From: an uncultured Eubacterium sp.
GTDB taxonomy: Bacteria; Bacillota; Clostridia; Lachnospirales; Lachnospiraceae
DNA length: 46,070 bases
Assembly (NCBI GenBank): GCA_910577225.1
Contig: CAJTMV010000003.1
Location: forward strand, 149,059 to 195,128
Direction of reading: 5' to 3'
Under the pieces are notes generated by a model. The model was not told the origin of the DNA and ran no database searches. It worked only from the letters and a program-made list of their open reading frames with translations. The position numbers and the translations under genes were made by a program. Shown in pieces: positions 26,728 through 35,852 of this stretch (position 1 is the first letter of the stretch; each line of letters opens with the position of its first letter).

Positions 26728-28854
26728 ATGCATGGAAGATTGGACAACGAAAATAAAACGTTTCAAAACGGAAAACAGCTTCTGGAAAGCTGTATCGGAC
26801 GATTAAATGAACAACAGCACGCGAAGGCCGGCGGGACAGTCGCGCTGTATCCGACCGTTCTGATCCTGCTGGGCGCAAAAAGCAGAAATCATACAAAAGA
26901 CATAAAATCCACACTTGACCAGAACTGGAATAACGCGCGCTGTCTGCAGTATATAAACGTGATAAAAACAGAGGAAGGCTGGCAGTGTTTCCGGCTGCAG
27001 GAGCAGCGAAATCCGGATACAAAGACACAACAGCAGCGAAATCCGGATATAGAGAAGCAACAGCAGCGAAATCTGGAAAAAGAGGAGCAGGAGCAGCAGA
27101 ATCCGGATATAGAGAAGCAACAGCGGCAAAATCAGGCTTTACAGACGCAGGAGGTTTTCGCGTGGGACGGGTATGTCTGGGAATCAGCAGGCGATGGATG
27201 GACGGAAACGCTGAATCATGCGATTGTGGATATGCTGGAAACCGAGGAAAAGATATTTTCCAGAAGGACAATGATTAAAATGGAATATGTACTGGACGCC
27301 TCCGAAGCAGACGGTATGCAGTATGCGGATCTGTTTCTGCAGACGTCCAACGCATTGCAGTCTGACGAACAGAAAACGCTGTATCTGATGCTGGACCAGA
27401 GGCCGGGCGCTGACCGTGTGGATGCATCAGACGCTCTGCTGCGGTATCTGGTCGCAAAAAGCGGGGACGCAGAATTGTCGACGACTATTTATCTGCTTAG
27501 CAATTACCTGCAGTCCGGACAGATGCTCGGAGATAACAGGATCTGGCAGAACTACCGGCTGGCAGCCGATCTGATGCTGCTGACAGGCAGCCGGACAGAG
27601 GCGGATACCGTCGTGTGCAGGCAGTCGGGCGGGTTTAAGACGGTTTCCTATGCACTTGTGACAAAGCCAACGGACGAAATCGCGGCAGTTTCCCTGCGCA
27701 CGCTGATGCAGGAGATTTATGAGAACGGACGGGAGCGTTTGTTTCGGGAGCTGTCTGCCAGCGAGATAGCCGGCAAACTGCAGATGGACCGCTACCATGG
27801 ATTTTCATTTTTGGAAGAGCTGTTTCAGAAAAATATCCGCGTAAAGTTTCCAAAAGAAACAGACTGGAAATATCTGCCGTTTGCAGGCGTATCGGAATAC
27901 CGCCGGTTTTTAAAAAGTCAGAATCTGACGATCGATGCGGCGGATACGATGACGTATGGAGCGGCAACAGCGTTTTTACACAGGCAGTATCTGGCGCCTG
28001 TGACAGACTTTCTTTCGAATGAAAAAGAGATGCGGCTGTGCAGACAGCGGATCTCACAGCTGCTGTGCGGGCAGTTTACGTATTTTGAACTGCTGTATTT
28101 GCAGGAGCATGAGGATGAATTAAACGATGTCATAGCGGCAGAGTATCATTCCGCCGGTCTTCGTTCCGGCGGCGGAGTCTGCGGGAGACTGCATGAACAG
28201 GGAATTTACGAGAGCAGACGTATTTTTTATAAGAAAATGAAACCGGTGATCGTCACAGAGATGCATCAGCTGATACAGCAGGCGCTGGCTTTTCGACAGA
28301 CATATGAGGCATGTACCAGAGAAGTACAAAAGGAATGTATGACGACTGGCGACGAGTCAGAGTCCGTGGAAAAATTTTACAGCGGGATTGCGGCAGAATA
28401 CGCAGGCCGTGCGGTACTGCCCGATATTTTTTGCGTGACAGATAAAAAAGAAGATTTGCTGCAGGCCTTTTGGAACGTATATCTGAATCTGATCAGAGAG
28501 CACGTATACGACAGTGACTTTGAGCAGGAAATGGACTACCGGATGGACGGTATGGATGAAAAGCAGCGCCATGTATTTGTGGAAAAAGAGCTGCGGAAGA
28601 AGCTGGAAGGCAGCCGGAGACTGAAAAATACCATTGAAATACCGATGACGGAAGCAGGATGCTACTATATGGTGAATGCGAACGCGGACTATGCAAAAGC
28701 GCTGGAACGGGCAGGCCGCGGGGAGTACGTGCTGTTTCATCTGAATCGGACAGACTGTATCGAACAGCTGAAAATATATGATATTTTAAAGCCGGCGCAG
28801 CTGTGGCTGGGAGGAGTGAAAAACCGCGATGATCATGCAACAAAAAACTCCTGA
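26728..28854 (+). CDS. Large operon protein of unknown function with Gln/Asn-rich repeat (708 aa)
   Basis: I do not recognise this protein. Residues 1-85 look like a small alpha/beta domain. Residues about 90-140 are a low-complexity linker of repeated QQRNPDIEKQ-type decapeptides, encoded by 30-base units. The remaining 550 residues are mixed alpha/beta, largely helical, with no membrane segment, P-loop or metal motif. The central part (MIKMEYVLDASEADGMQYADLF, KTLYLMLDQRPG) alternates strand and helix. The start is not certain, because only a weak GATAGG precedes the ATG. It overlaps the following gene by 26 bases. Probably a cytoplasmic scaffold or effector specific to this system. Confidence 0.75.
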   Translation: MHGRLDNENKTFQNGKQLLESCIGRLNEQQHAKAGGTVALYPTVLILLGAKSRNHTKDIKSTLDQNWNNARCLQYINVIKTEEGWQCFRLQEQRNPDTKTQQQRNPDIEKQQQRNLEKEEQEQQNPDIEKQQRQNQALQTQEVFAWDGYVWESAGDGWTETLNHAIVDMLETEEKIFSRRTMIKMEYVLDASEADGMQYADLFLQTSNALQSDEQKTLYLMLDQRPGADRVDASDALLRYLVAKSGDAELSTTIYLLSNYLQSGQMLGDNRIWQNYRLAADLMLLTGSRTEADTVVCRQSGGFKTVSYALVTKPTDEIAAVSLRTLMQEIYENGRERLFRELSASEIAGKLQMDRYHGFSFLEELFQKNIRVKFPKETDWKYLPFAGVSEYRRFLKSQNLTIDAADTMTYGAATAFLHRQYLAPVTDFLSNEKEMRLCRQRISQLLCGQFTYFELLYLQEHEDELNDVIAAEYHSAGLRSGGGVCGRLHEQGIYESRRIFYKKMKPVIVTEMHQLIQQALAFRQTYEACTREVQKECMTTGDESESVEKFYSGIAAEYAGRAVLPDIFCVTDKKEDLLQAFWNVYLNLIREHVYDSDFEQEMDYRMDGMDEKQRHVFVEKELRKKLEGSRRLKNTIEIPMTEAGCYYMVNANADYAKALERAGRGEYVLFHLNRTDCIEQLKIYDILKPAQLWLGGVKNRDDHATKNS
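27003..27130 (+). repeat. Coding minisatellite, about 30-base units
   Basis: Imperfect units of the type CAGCAGCGAAATCCGGATAT plus AGAGAAGCAA, about four copies, encode the Gln/Asn-rich linker of the 708-residue protein. Because the unit is a multiple of three, the alternative +1 frame also stays open, which makes a false overlapping frame. Confidence 0.75.
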
Positions 28855-29515
28855 TTTTCTGATTCGGGACGTAACATACGACAAAGAGGCGGGAACGATC
28901 CGGCTGCGCTGGCGATACAAAGAAGCATCAGATTTTTTGGTTTTTATATACGACAGCAGGCAGGAATTTCATCTGGCTGACGCCTGTCAGGAACTGGCCG
29001 ACGCCGGATATTCGGACAGAGAGATTACCGAACAGACAAAGAGATTTTTTTCCATTGGAAAAGAGACCTTCTGGAAAGTCGCCTATGTACGAAAGGCGGA
29101 CTTCCAGCGGGACGGAAGATGCTTTGCTTTTCCGGCAAACGAGTTAAAAAAAGGCCGTCCATATGGAATCAGTGTGTTTGCTGCGGACTGGCAGATACCG
29201 GATGACCAGATGCGTGTGTTTCCTTCAGATACGCAGCAAAACTGCTGTTATCTTCCGGTTAAAGTAAAAGTGGATATCCGCTATAAACCAAAGCTGTTTT
29301 CCAAAGAAACGTATTGTCTGCTGCGGCTGCCTCTGCTGGAAGGATACCAGGACGGCTCGATGCTGTATCGGATCGAAGGCGTATCCGTGGATGTTCCGCT
29401 GCCGCAGTCCTGTCTGGGACGGGAGCTTACAATTGTCGTACCACGGAAAGCAAAGGTCAGTGTCAGGGTGCGGGAAATCGATCAGAACTATTACAGCGTT
29501 TTTCAGGGTATGTAA
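28829..29515 (+). CDS. Beta-rich hypothetical protein in the tubulin-like operon (228 aa)
   Basis: Not recognised. The sequence alternates short strands (GTIRLRWRYKEASDFLVFIYDS, KVKVDIRYKPKLF, LTIVVPRKAKVSVRVRE) and looks like two Ig- or fibronectin-III-like domains, but it lacks a signal peptide or membrane helix, so it should be cytoplasmic. It overlaps the 708-residue gene by 26 bases, and GGAGGAG lies inside that gene's end, so the two are translationally coupled. A binding adaptor between the GTPase (next gene) and the previous protein is a reasonable but unproven guess. Confidence 0.75.
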   Translation: MIMQQKTPDFLIRDVTYDKEAGTIRLRWRYKEASDFLVFIYDSRQEFHLADACQELADAGYSDREITEQTKRFFSIGKETFWKVAYVRKADFQRDGRCFAFPANELKKGRPYGISVFAADWQIPDDQMRVFPSDTQQNCCYLPVKVKVDIRYKPKLFSKETYCLLRLPLLEGYQDGSMLYRIEGVSVDVPLPQSCLGRELTIVVPRKAKVSVRVREIDQNYYSVFQGM

Positions 29516-29566
29516 CCGGTCTGGCGATACAGGCTCTGGAAAGGGAGAGAAAGGAGTGAGTCCGGT

Positions 29567-30880
29567 ATGGAAATGGCAGACTGCAAATGCCCGTTTTGCT
29601 TTATGCAATTTAGTCCGCAGAAGGCGGCGTTCAAGGCGATGACGGTTTTTACCGAGCAGGATTTTTCCGCAGGCATGGGGGAAGAAGAGACACAATTAAA
29701 AAAAGGATATGCGCTGGAAAGCGATCCGGTTTATGAGTCATTTTGGGCGCGATATCCAAACAGTGAGCCGGAAAATGTGTATAAAGACTATCCGGTGATC
29801 GATAATCTGAGCGACCGGTTTTTAAATGGAAGATATGAAATGGATTCGGGCGGATTTATCAATCGTGCGGTCGACGCGTTTGGAGTTACGACCAAAGTAC
29901 GCATTTGTCCGCACTGTCATAATGTCCTGCCGTTTGAATTCGGCAAATATCCGGTAAAATATCTATCGGTTGTAGGCATTACAAGCTCGGGCAAGACGGT
30001 CTATCTGTCCCAGCTGCTGCGCCAGATTGAAATATTTTTTGTAAAAGCAGGCCTGACCGTCGTCGGCACATATGATGAAGTGGAACGTTTTTTGGAATAT
30101 TATAAGGTACAGAAAAATATTCCGCTGCCGCGCGGAAACGCGGCGGACGGGCTGATGCCGCCGCTGGCGCTGAATGTCAAATGCAATCGCACGCAGCAGA
30201 TCTATACGCTTGTGTTTTACGATATCGCTGGGGAAAACTGTGTGCGGCCGGAGCAGATGGAAAAGTACGGGCCGTTTATACAAAATTCCGACGGAATCCT
30301 ATTACTGATCGATCCGGAACAGTTTTTGGGCGGCCCGGCGCAGGATGGAAATGCGCAAAGAGAAGCGCATAGTCCGGATAAGGTCATTGCCGCGATGTGG
30401 AACGCGTTTGTAACAGCGGATAATAAAGAAGGGCGCAGCCGCATTCCGCTGGCGGTGACATTATCAAAGAGCGATACGCAGACAGATGTGCTGGATTACC
30501 GGTCGGCGCTGTTTTCCAATATTAATTATCAGGCGTATGAAGATCACGAAATTCCGCGAAAGGATTTTGCCGCGACAGGTATGGAGGTACGGCGGCTTCT
30601 GACACAGATCAACCGCAATCAGACAGAGATTTTATGTAATAAATTAAACGAGTGTTTTCCGGTTCATGCATTTTTTGCCGTATCTGCACTGAATGCGATG
30701 CCGCAGGAAAAAGAAGGCAGTTATGACCAGGTCTGCTATATGCCTGACGAAGAGCCGGAAACGGTTCGCGTGGAAGAGCCGGTTTTTTGGGTGCTATACC
30801 AGTTAGGCGTGCTTCAGGTCAAAGAAACAGAGACGAAAAAGAAACGGGGCGGGCTGCTGCGTAAATTTTTTACCTCATAA
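29567..30880 (+). CDS. Zinc-ribbon P-loop GTPase of the tubulin-like system
   Basis: A 437-residue protein. Two cysteine pairs (C8/C11 in CPFC and C114/C117 in CPHC) flank an inserted segment and probably form a split zinc ribbon. The GTPase domain follows: P-loop GITSSGKT (137-144), DxxG as YDIAGEN (Asp219-Gly222), hydrophobic strand GILLLIDP, and SKSD (Lys301, Asp303) as the guanine-specificity motif. The C-terminus is basic (KKKRGGLLRKFF), which may bind membrane. A distinct GTPase is one of the named partners of the FtsZ-like/vWA system, and related split GTPases occur in NTP-dependent conflict systems. It probably acts as the switch of this machine. Confidence 0.85.
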   Translation: MEMADCKCPFCFMQFSPQKAAFKAMTVFTEQDFSAGMGEEETQLKKGYALESDPVYESFWARYPNSEPENVYKDYPVIDNLSDRFLNGRYEMDSGGFINRAVDAFGVTTKVRICPHCHNVLPFEFGKYPVKYLSVVGITSSGKTVYLSQLLRQIEIFFVKAGLTVVGTYDEVERFLEYYKVQKNIPLPRGNAADGLMPPLALNVKCNRTQQIYTLVFYDIAGENCVRPEQMEKYGPFIQNSDGILLLIDPEQFLGGPAQDGNAQREAHSPDKVIAAMWNAFVTADNKEGRSRIPLAVTLSKSDTQTDVLDYRSALFSNINYQAYEDHEIPRKDFAATGMEVRRLLTQINRNQTEILCNKLNECFPVHAFFAVSALNAMPQEKEGSYDQVCYMPDEEPETVRVEEPVFWVLYQLGVLQVKETETKKKRGGLLRKFFTS

Positions 30881-30915
30881 TATAAAAAATGACGGAAAGA
30901 AAGGATGAGGACGCT

Positions 30916-33423
30916 ATGAAACTGTATCAGGCAGGTTACTATCGTCTGGGAGGGTACGGGAGCGGTTCCGGATGGAAGATCGTCGCGCCGTCGGCCGGGA
31001 TGTCTGAAATTGCAAAGGCGGGATTCAGAGGGATTGCGTCCAGACTGTCGGACTTAAAGCAGACGGTTCAGGCTCCGCCGGAGGCGATGGGAATCTTTCG
31101 GCATGAACGTTTTATTTATCTGATGCACGTCAATTATGCGGCATCCGGAGAAGACAGCCGGGGTGTGGCTTATGTACATGGATATTGCTTTCACCTGGCA
31201 GAGTATTACGAACTGGCGGTTTGTCCGGAGATTCTGTTTGGCATCGTACCGGAAGAATTCGATTTGGAATATCACCCGCAGCTTGCAGCATATCCGGTCC
31301 GTGAATCTTTGAACTATCGGAATATGAACGAACGCAGGCTGCTGGACCGGTATCGTTTGTCGAAGGAACAGTACAAAAAACTGCTTCTGGGCGCAATCTG
31401 CGCGCTGGAAGGCTACAGCGGCCCGATGTGTATCAAATACGGCGCGCTCAGGGAGCAGGGAACGCAGACGTATCGGGATATTCTGTATCTGATTATGAAA
31501 GGACTGCCCTATCATCTGCGGTCAAAGCTGCTGTCGTTTTCCTGGCATGGCGCACAGACAGCCATTTGCTTTTCCGATCAGGTGCAGGGAGAAAATTATG
31601 CGGATCTGGATACGGGGATTTTTCGATGTGAGGATTCCAGACTGAACGGTTATCAGTTTACCAAACTGTATCAGATGGATTTGTTTTACAGCAGCAAAGA
31701 CCTGCGGGAGCAGATTTTCCAAAATATCGCTGCATTTATACAGGAAACTTACGCAGATCCTTTGAAAGACGCAGGATGCGCGCTGATAGAAGCAGGATTT
31801 CAGAAAAAAATAAAAAAAAATGACAGCGGCATCGAGCCGGAAACGGTAGTAAGCCTGCTTCAGGAGCTGTTCCGGTATGAATTGCGCTATGGCGGGGAAA
31901 CGTCAGAATATCTGGCGATTTTATTGGACGCGGCGAATCAGGGCGATATTCGGCTGGAGGATCCTAAGCTGACGGCAGAGATCAAAAACGCCTACGAACA
32001 ATGCCAGGATGCGGTGCTGCTGGAGCCGATGGCACTGTATGAAGCGCGCGGGATCCTCGCACGCAGTCAGACGCCGCAGAGCAAAAACGCCGGTTTTGCG
32101 GCTCTGCTGGAACTGAAAAATGGCCATGCCAACGATTTGTATCCGGCTGTGTGCAGTTATCTGGAAGCGCTGGACGCGGATTATTTTTGCGATTATTTCT
32201 GGAACCGGTTTTTACCGGGAGAGCTGACGTCGTTAAAGAAATCTGAACGATTTTTCTATCAGAATGGACCGCATTTTACTGCGAAAGAGCACCAGCTGTT
32301 TCAAAAGCTGATCAAGGATCTGGTCGTGCGTGAGATGCAGGCGGCGGACAGCTTTGAAGAGCTGTGTCTGGCGGCGCAGACGATAGACCGAATCCGGCAG
32401 AATCCGGCGCGGGCGGATGGATATGAGCGCCTTTGGGAAGAGACGTGTACGACGCTGTGGAATCGGTTTCAGATGGACTGGTTTGAAACAGACCGCGTGC
32501 GGACGTATCGGCAATACGAAGTACAGCGGCTGTCATGTCCAAACGCAAAGAAAATCAGCAAAATGATTGCACAGCTGGAGGAAGCCGAAAGCTGTACAGA
32601 TCTGTCGCGCCTCTGGCAGCTGTTATATGACACGCAGTCTGCAGAGGAGAAGCATTACCGACGCCTGATGCAGCGGGGACTGCGGGAAACGTTTTACGCC
32701 GGCATCCCGGAGATCGATCTGAATCATCTGGATCGTTCCCTGCTGCTTTACTATGACCCGGATAACAGGCAGTTTGATCTTGTAAAATGGATCAGCCAGT
32801 GGGCAAAGACGCAGGAGCTGGAACCATGCGCCGAACGATTTGCAGATCTTGGAAAACATTCGCAGCTGCTCGCCGATCAGACACGTAGAAAATATGTGAT
32901 GCAATATCTGAAAGAGGCGGTAAAGAGCAGGAAACAGACGGCATACAACCATCTGCCGTACGAATGCCAAAAGGCATTGCGGGCGCTTTATTATGGTCTG
33001 AAAGGAAAACCGGACCGTACAGAGGAGACGCCGCTTCTGATCGATTCGCTGCATCGGGAAATGATCAGTCTGTTTGTATTGTTTACAATGGCGCTCTGCG
33101 GCATCTGTCTGTACAGATATGGAAGCGGAGATATACTGATCTCGCTGGGATTTGTGATATTTGCCACAGTCGGACTGGTGTTTTCCCTGATGGTACAGGC
33201 GCTGACAGGCAAAGAGACGCGCAGCCGGACAGATGCTATGGGATTGGGCAGCGGGCTGGCAAAGTGTCTGTATGCCGGCATACCGGTCGCATTTTTCACC
33301 GCGTCGCTTCTTGTGTATAAGCTGGGCGGATTTGCGGAAAAGGCAGTGTGTATCATGGTATTTTTAGGACTGACTGCGGCGATGGTACTGATCGGAGGAA
33401 TCGACAAAGACCGCAGGAACTAA
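30916..33423 (+). CDS. Large membrane-anchored protein resembling GTPase-associated proteins (835 aa)
   Basis: The N-terminal 150 residues (QAGYYRLGGYGSGSGWKIVAPSAGMSE) look to me like the N-terminal domain of the GTPase-associated (GAP1) proteins found beside bacterial GTPases; this is from pattern memory, not a search. A long helical middle of about 550 residues follows, and then four membrane helices in the last 120 residues. So the bulk is cytoplasmic, tethered by the C-terminus. The start at 30916 is chosen because GATGAGG lies just before it; the ATG at 30889 has none. It directly follows the GTPase gene, which fits a role as GTPase partner. Confidence 0.75.
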   Translation: MKLYQAGYYRLGGYGSGSGWKIVAPSAGMSEIAKAGFRGIASRLSDLKQTVQAPPEAMGIFRHERFIYLMHVNYAASGEDSRGVAYVHGYCFHLAEYYELAVCPEILFGIVPEEFDLEYHPQLAAYPVRESLNYRNMNERRLLDRYRLSKEQYKKLLLGAICALEGYSGPMCIKYGALREQGTQTYRDILYLIMKGLPYHLRSKLLSFSWHGAQTAICFSDQVQGENYADLDTGIFRCEDSRLNGYQFTKLYQMDLFYSSKDLREQIFQNIAAFIQETYADPLKDAGCALIEAGFQKKIKKNDSGIEPETVVSLLQELFRYELRYGGETSEYLAILLDAANQGDIRLEDPKLTAEIKNAYEQCQDAVLLEPMALYEARGILARSQTPQSKNAGFAALLELKNGHANDLYPAVCSYLEALDADYFCDYFWNRFLPGELTSLKKSERFFYQNGPHFTAKEHQLFQKLIKDLVVREMQAADSFEELCLAAQTIDRIRQNPARADGYERLWEETCTTLWNRFQMDWFETDRVRTYRQYEVQRLSCPNAKKISKMIAQLEEAESCTDLSRLWQLLYDTQSAEEKHYRRLMQRGLRETFYAGIPEIDLNHLDRSLLLYYDPDNRQFDLVKWISQWAKTQELEPCAERFADLGKHSQLLADQTRRKYVMQYLKEAVKSRKQTAYNHLPYECQKALRALYYGLKGKPDRTEETPLLIDSLHREMISLFVLFTMALCGICLYRYGSGDILISLGFVIFATVGLVFSLMVQALTGKETRSRTDAMGLGSGLAKCLYAGIPVAFFTASLLVYKLGGFAEKAVCIMVFLGLTAAMVLIGGIDKDRRN

Positions 33424-33461
33424 ATCGGAAAGGAATCGCGTACGAACAGGCGGGTAAGGGT

Positions 33462-34637
33462 ATGAGGAGCAAAAGTCGGTTTTCAATAAAGATGCTGTCT
33501 GGCAGCATTCTGGCAGGATTCACGTATGGGCTGATGGGAGAATGGATCTATCAGAATATGGAACGTGCGGTGTCGCCTGTGATATCCACAGTCGTCTATT
33601 TTACCGGCATGTATCTGTTTGTCGGATGTGCTGTGTATGCGATTGGAAAGCTCGGACACGCGCATGCATACGCACCGGTCAACCGCAGGCAGTGGGCGCT
33701 GGCTCTGGTGCTGACGCTGCTGCTTTCGGCGTTGTTTGCATGGATTTATGACTGGATAGGTAGCGGTTCCAGGGGACAGGCGTCTTCGTATCTGTTTGTG
33801 ATCGATCATTCGGATTCGATGAGCCGGACAGATCCGGATGGCATGCGTTACCAGGCGATGGAAACGCTGCTGGAAGATAAAGAGCCGGAATTTGCCTATG
33901 GCGTCTATCAGTTCTCTGACTCTGCAAAGATGATTCGGGCAATGGCGCCAATGCGGGAAGGCGGAATGGGAGATGAGCCGGTAAACACCGGAGGCACGGC
34001 CATTTTACATACGCTGGATACGATTTTACAGGATCTGAATAACGGGCGCCTGCAGCTGGAAGATCACTGCCGCATGATACTGCTGAGCGACGGTTATGCC
34101 ACAGATATGGATGAAACGAGCCGTTATGACTGTATGCGCAGACTGGAGCAGTATGCAGACAGAGGGATTTCCATCAGTACCGTGGGGATGACAGGGGATG
34201 TGGATAAGCAGCTGATGATGCTGATAGCAGATAAAACAGGCGGTATTTATGTCAGCGTACAGGATATTCAGCAGCTGGAACAGGGAATGAGACAGGCGGC
34301 GCAGACAGAAGAAAGCGACAGAAATCTGCTCGGCTATCGCAGTGAAAACGATACCGGAATACTGTTTTCTGCCGCAAGGATCCTGTTTCTTATTTGTCTG
34401 GGCCTGCTGCTCGCCGTGGAAAAAACCGTCGTATGCGAGCGGTTTCTGAATACAAATTCAGTACTGATCAGCTCTGCGGCTGGAAGCGCACTGGCAGGTA
34501 TCTGCCTGGAGACGGGCATGAATACGTTCGGTCTGCATCCGTCAGCCATGCGGATCGCGCTTTGTATACTGATGTCGGTTACGCTGCTGCATGAGGATAC
34601 CGTGTGGGAGATAGACGATATCCCGTCTGGCAGATAA
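33462..34637 (+). CDS. Polytopic membrane protein with extracytoplasmic vWA domain
   Basis: A 391-residue protein: three membrane helices (about 9-30, 38-63, 75-98), a vWA domain with a metal-ion site FVIDHSDSMSRTD and a second loop LLSDGYATD, then about three more helices to the C-terminus. With the basic N-terminus (MRSKSR) inside, the vWA domain would be outside, on the same face as that of the first vWA protein. The frame is open from 33348, but the ATG at 33462 after AGGCGGGTAAGGG matches the domain start. It resembles the Bacteroides BatA/BatB architecture in outline only. Confidence 0.8.
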   Translation: MRSKSRFSIKMLSGSILAGFTYGLMGEWIYQNMERAVSPVISTVVYFTGMYLFVGCAVYAIGKLGHAHAYAPVNRRQWALALVLTLLLSALFAWIYDWIGSGSRGQASSYLFVIDHSDSMSRTDPDGMRYQAMETLLEDKEPEFAYGVYQFSDSAKMIRAMAPMREGGMGDEPVNTGGTAILHTLDTILQDLNNGRLQLEDHCRMILLSDGYATDMDETSRYDCMRRLEQYADRGISISTVGMTGDVDKQLMMLIADKTGGIYVSVQDIQQLEQGMRQAAQTEESDRNLLGYRSENDTGILFSAARILFLICLGLLLAVEKTVVCERFLNTNSVLISSAAGSALAGICLETGMNTFGLHPSAMRIALCILMSVTLLHEDTVWEIDDIPSGR

Positions 34638-34692
34638 CGAAGAAGGCGGCACATAGTATAGTAGAAAGACAGCAATGAAGCAGGGAGGGAAT

Positions 34693-35790
34693 ATGCAAAA
34701 AATAGTTCATGTACTGTTATACGGTCTGTTGCTTGCGGTCGTTTTTACCGGGATGATGGGCATTACGCACTTTATTGCGGAGGAAGAAGAAAGGGTGGCA
34801 CAGGAAACGGAAAGGCAGCTGGCGCTCCAGAGGGCCGCCGATAAAGAAGCGGAAGAGCAAAAACAGCTGCAGTTAGAAAATACGCGAACCGTGCTGGTAA
34901 AAAAACTGCCGGTGTATCAGGAGAAAAAGATTGTAAAACAAAAAGCAGACAGTGACAGAGTGACTCTTTCGTATGGAGAGCGGATGACTTTGCTGGAAGA
35001 AGATCGTCTGTATGCAAAAATACAGACCGAAAGCGGACAGACCGGATACGTATGGAAAGATGGCATCGGGAAACTGCAGCAGACAGATCACGGACTGCAG
35101 AATCCGAATGCTCCGGATACGCAGCCGCCGTTTGTAGTCTTTATAGATGTGGAGGAAGCCGTACAGCAGGAGCAGACTTCGCCGCAGGAACGGGATGCGC
35201 AGGATACTATCAGTCTGAACACAGCATTAAAACTGGAAAAAAAGCTGGAGTCACGCGGTTATGTAGTGATTATGGCCCGAAGATCGCCGGAAAATTCGCT
35301 CAGCGATGCCAAAAGCGCGGAACTGGCCAGCCAGATCGAAGCAGACGCATCGATTCGTATTTGTACAGACTACCTTACAGATGTATCAGACAATGACGCG
35401 GGCAATCCTGCAGACGACAGTCCGGACAATCAGACAAATCACGGGACAGGCGGGACGCTCCAAAGAGCCGCCGCGTACTGCAGTACGAAACAAAGCGCTT
35501 TTCCGGCTGCCAGGTACGCGGCTGACAGTAAAAAACTCGGTAAATACCTATTGAAATCTTATACAAAAGAGACAGGCTTTACCAATGCGGGGGTATTGGG
35601 AACAGACGAATATCCGGGCATCCAAAAAAGTAAAACTCCTGCCATTGTGTTAAAGACAGAACCTGTGTCAGGCCCGGAGAACGCAGGAAGAATGGAGCGT
35701 GCAAAGTTCCAGGCGAAAATGGCAGACGGGATTGCGGACGGACTGGATGCATATTTCCGCTGGAAAATGGAGCAGACAGCCGCGATATAA
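34693..35790 (+). CDS. Membrane-anchored SH3b protein with degenerate Amidase_3 fold (predicted pseudo-amidase)
   Basis: A 365-residue protein: a membrane helix (4-26), a coiled coil (28-62, Glu/Gln-rich), an SH3b domain (65-125), then an N-acetylmuramoyl-L-alanine amidase-like fold (147-356). The fold is recognisable (TALKLEKKLESRGYVVIMAR; KTPAIVLKT; KMADGIADGLDAYF), but the residues needed for zinc and catalysis are lost. The DPGHGG position reads IDVEEA, the SIHAN position reads RICTDY, and the catalytic Glu position is Lys321. I infer a peptidoglycan-binding, non-hydrolytic wall anchor. The start at 34693 follows GGGAGGG. Last gene of the tubulin-like unit. Confidence 0.78.
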   Translation: MQKIVHVLLYGLLLAVVFTGMMGITHFIAEEEERVAQETERQLALQRAADKEAEEQKQLQLENTRTVLVKKLPVYQEKKIVKQKADSDRVTLSYGERMTLLEEDRLYAKIQTESGQTGYVWKDGIGKLQQTDHGLQNPNAPDTQPPFVVFIDVEEAVQQEQTSPQERDAQDTISLNTALKLEKKLESRGYVVIMARRSPENSLSDAKSAELASQIEADASIRICTDYLTDVSDNDAGNPADDSPDNQTNHGTGGTLQRAAAYCSTKQSAFPAARYAADSKKLGKYLLKSYTKETGFTNAGVLGTDEYPGIQKSKTPAIVLKTEPVSGPENAGRMERAKFQAKMADGIADGLDAYFRWKMEQTAAI

Positions 35791-35852
35791 ATAGGAAGGA
35801 GCAGCTGTACGGCAGCGGTTTCCTTATCGTCCAGGGAGGAAAAGAATAAAAA

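Noticed and set aside
26985..27278. A second plus-strand frame overlapping the 708-residue gene (repeated AAKSGYREAT)
   Set aside because: It is open only because the 30-base repeat is a multiple of three; it has no ribosome binding site and lies wholly inside a longer, better-supported gene.
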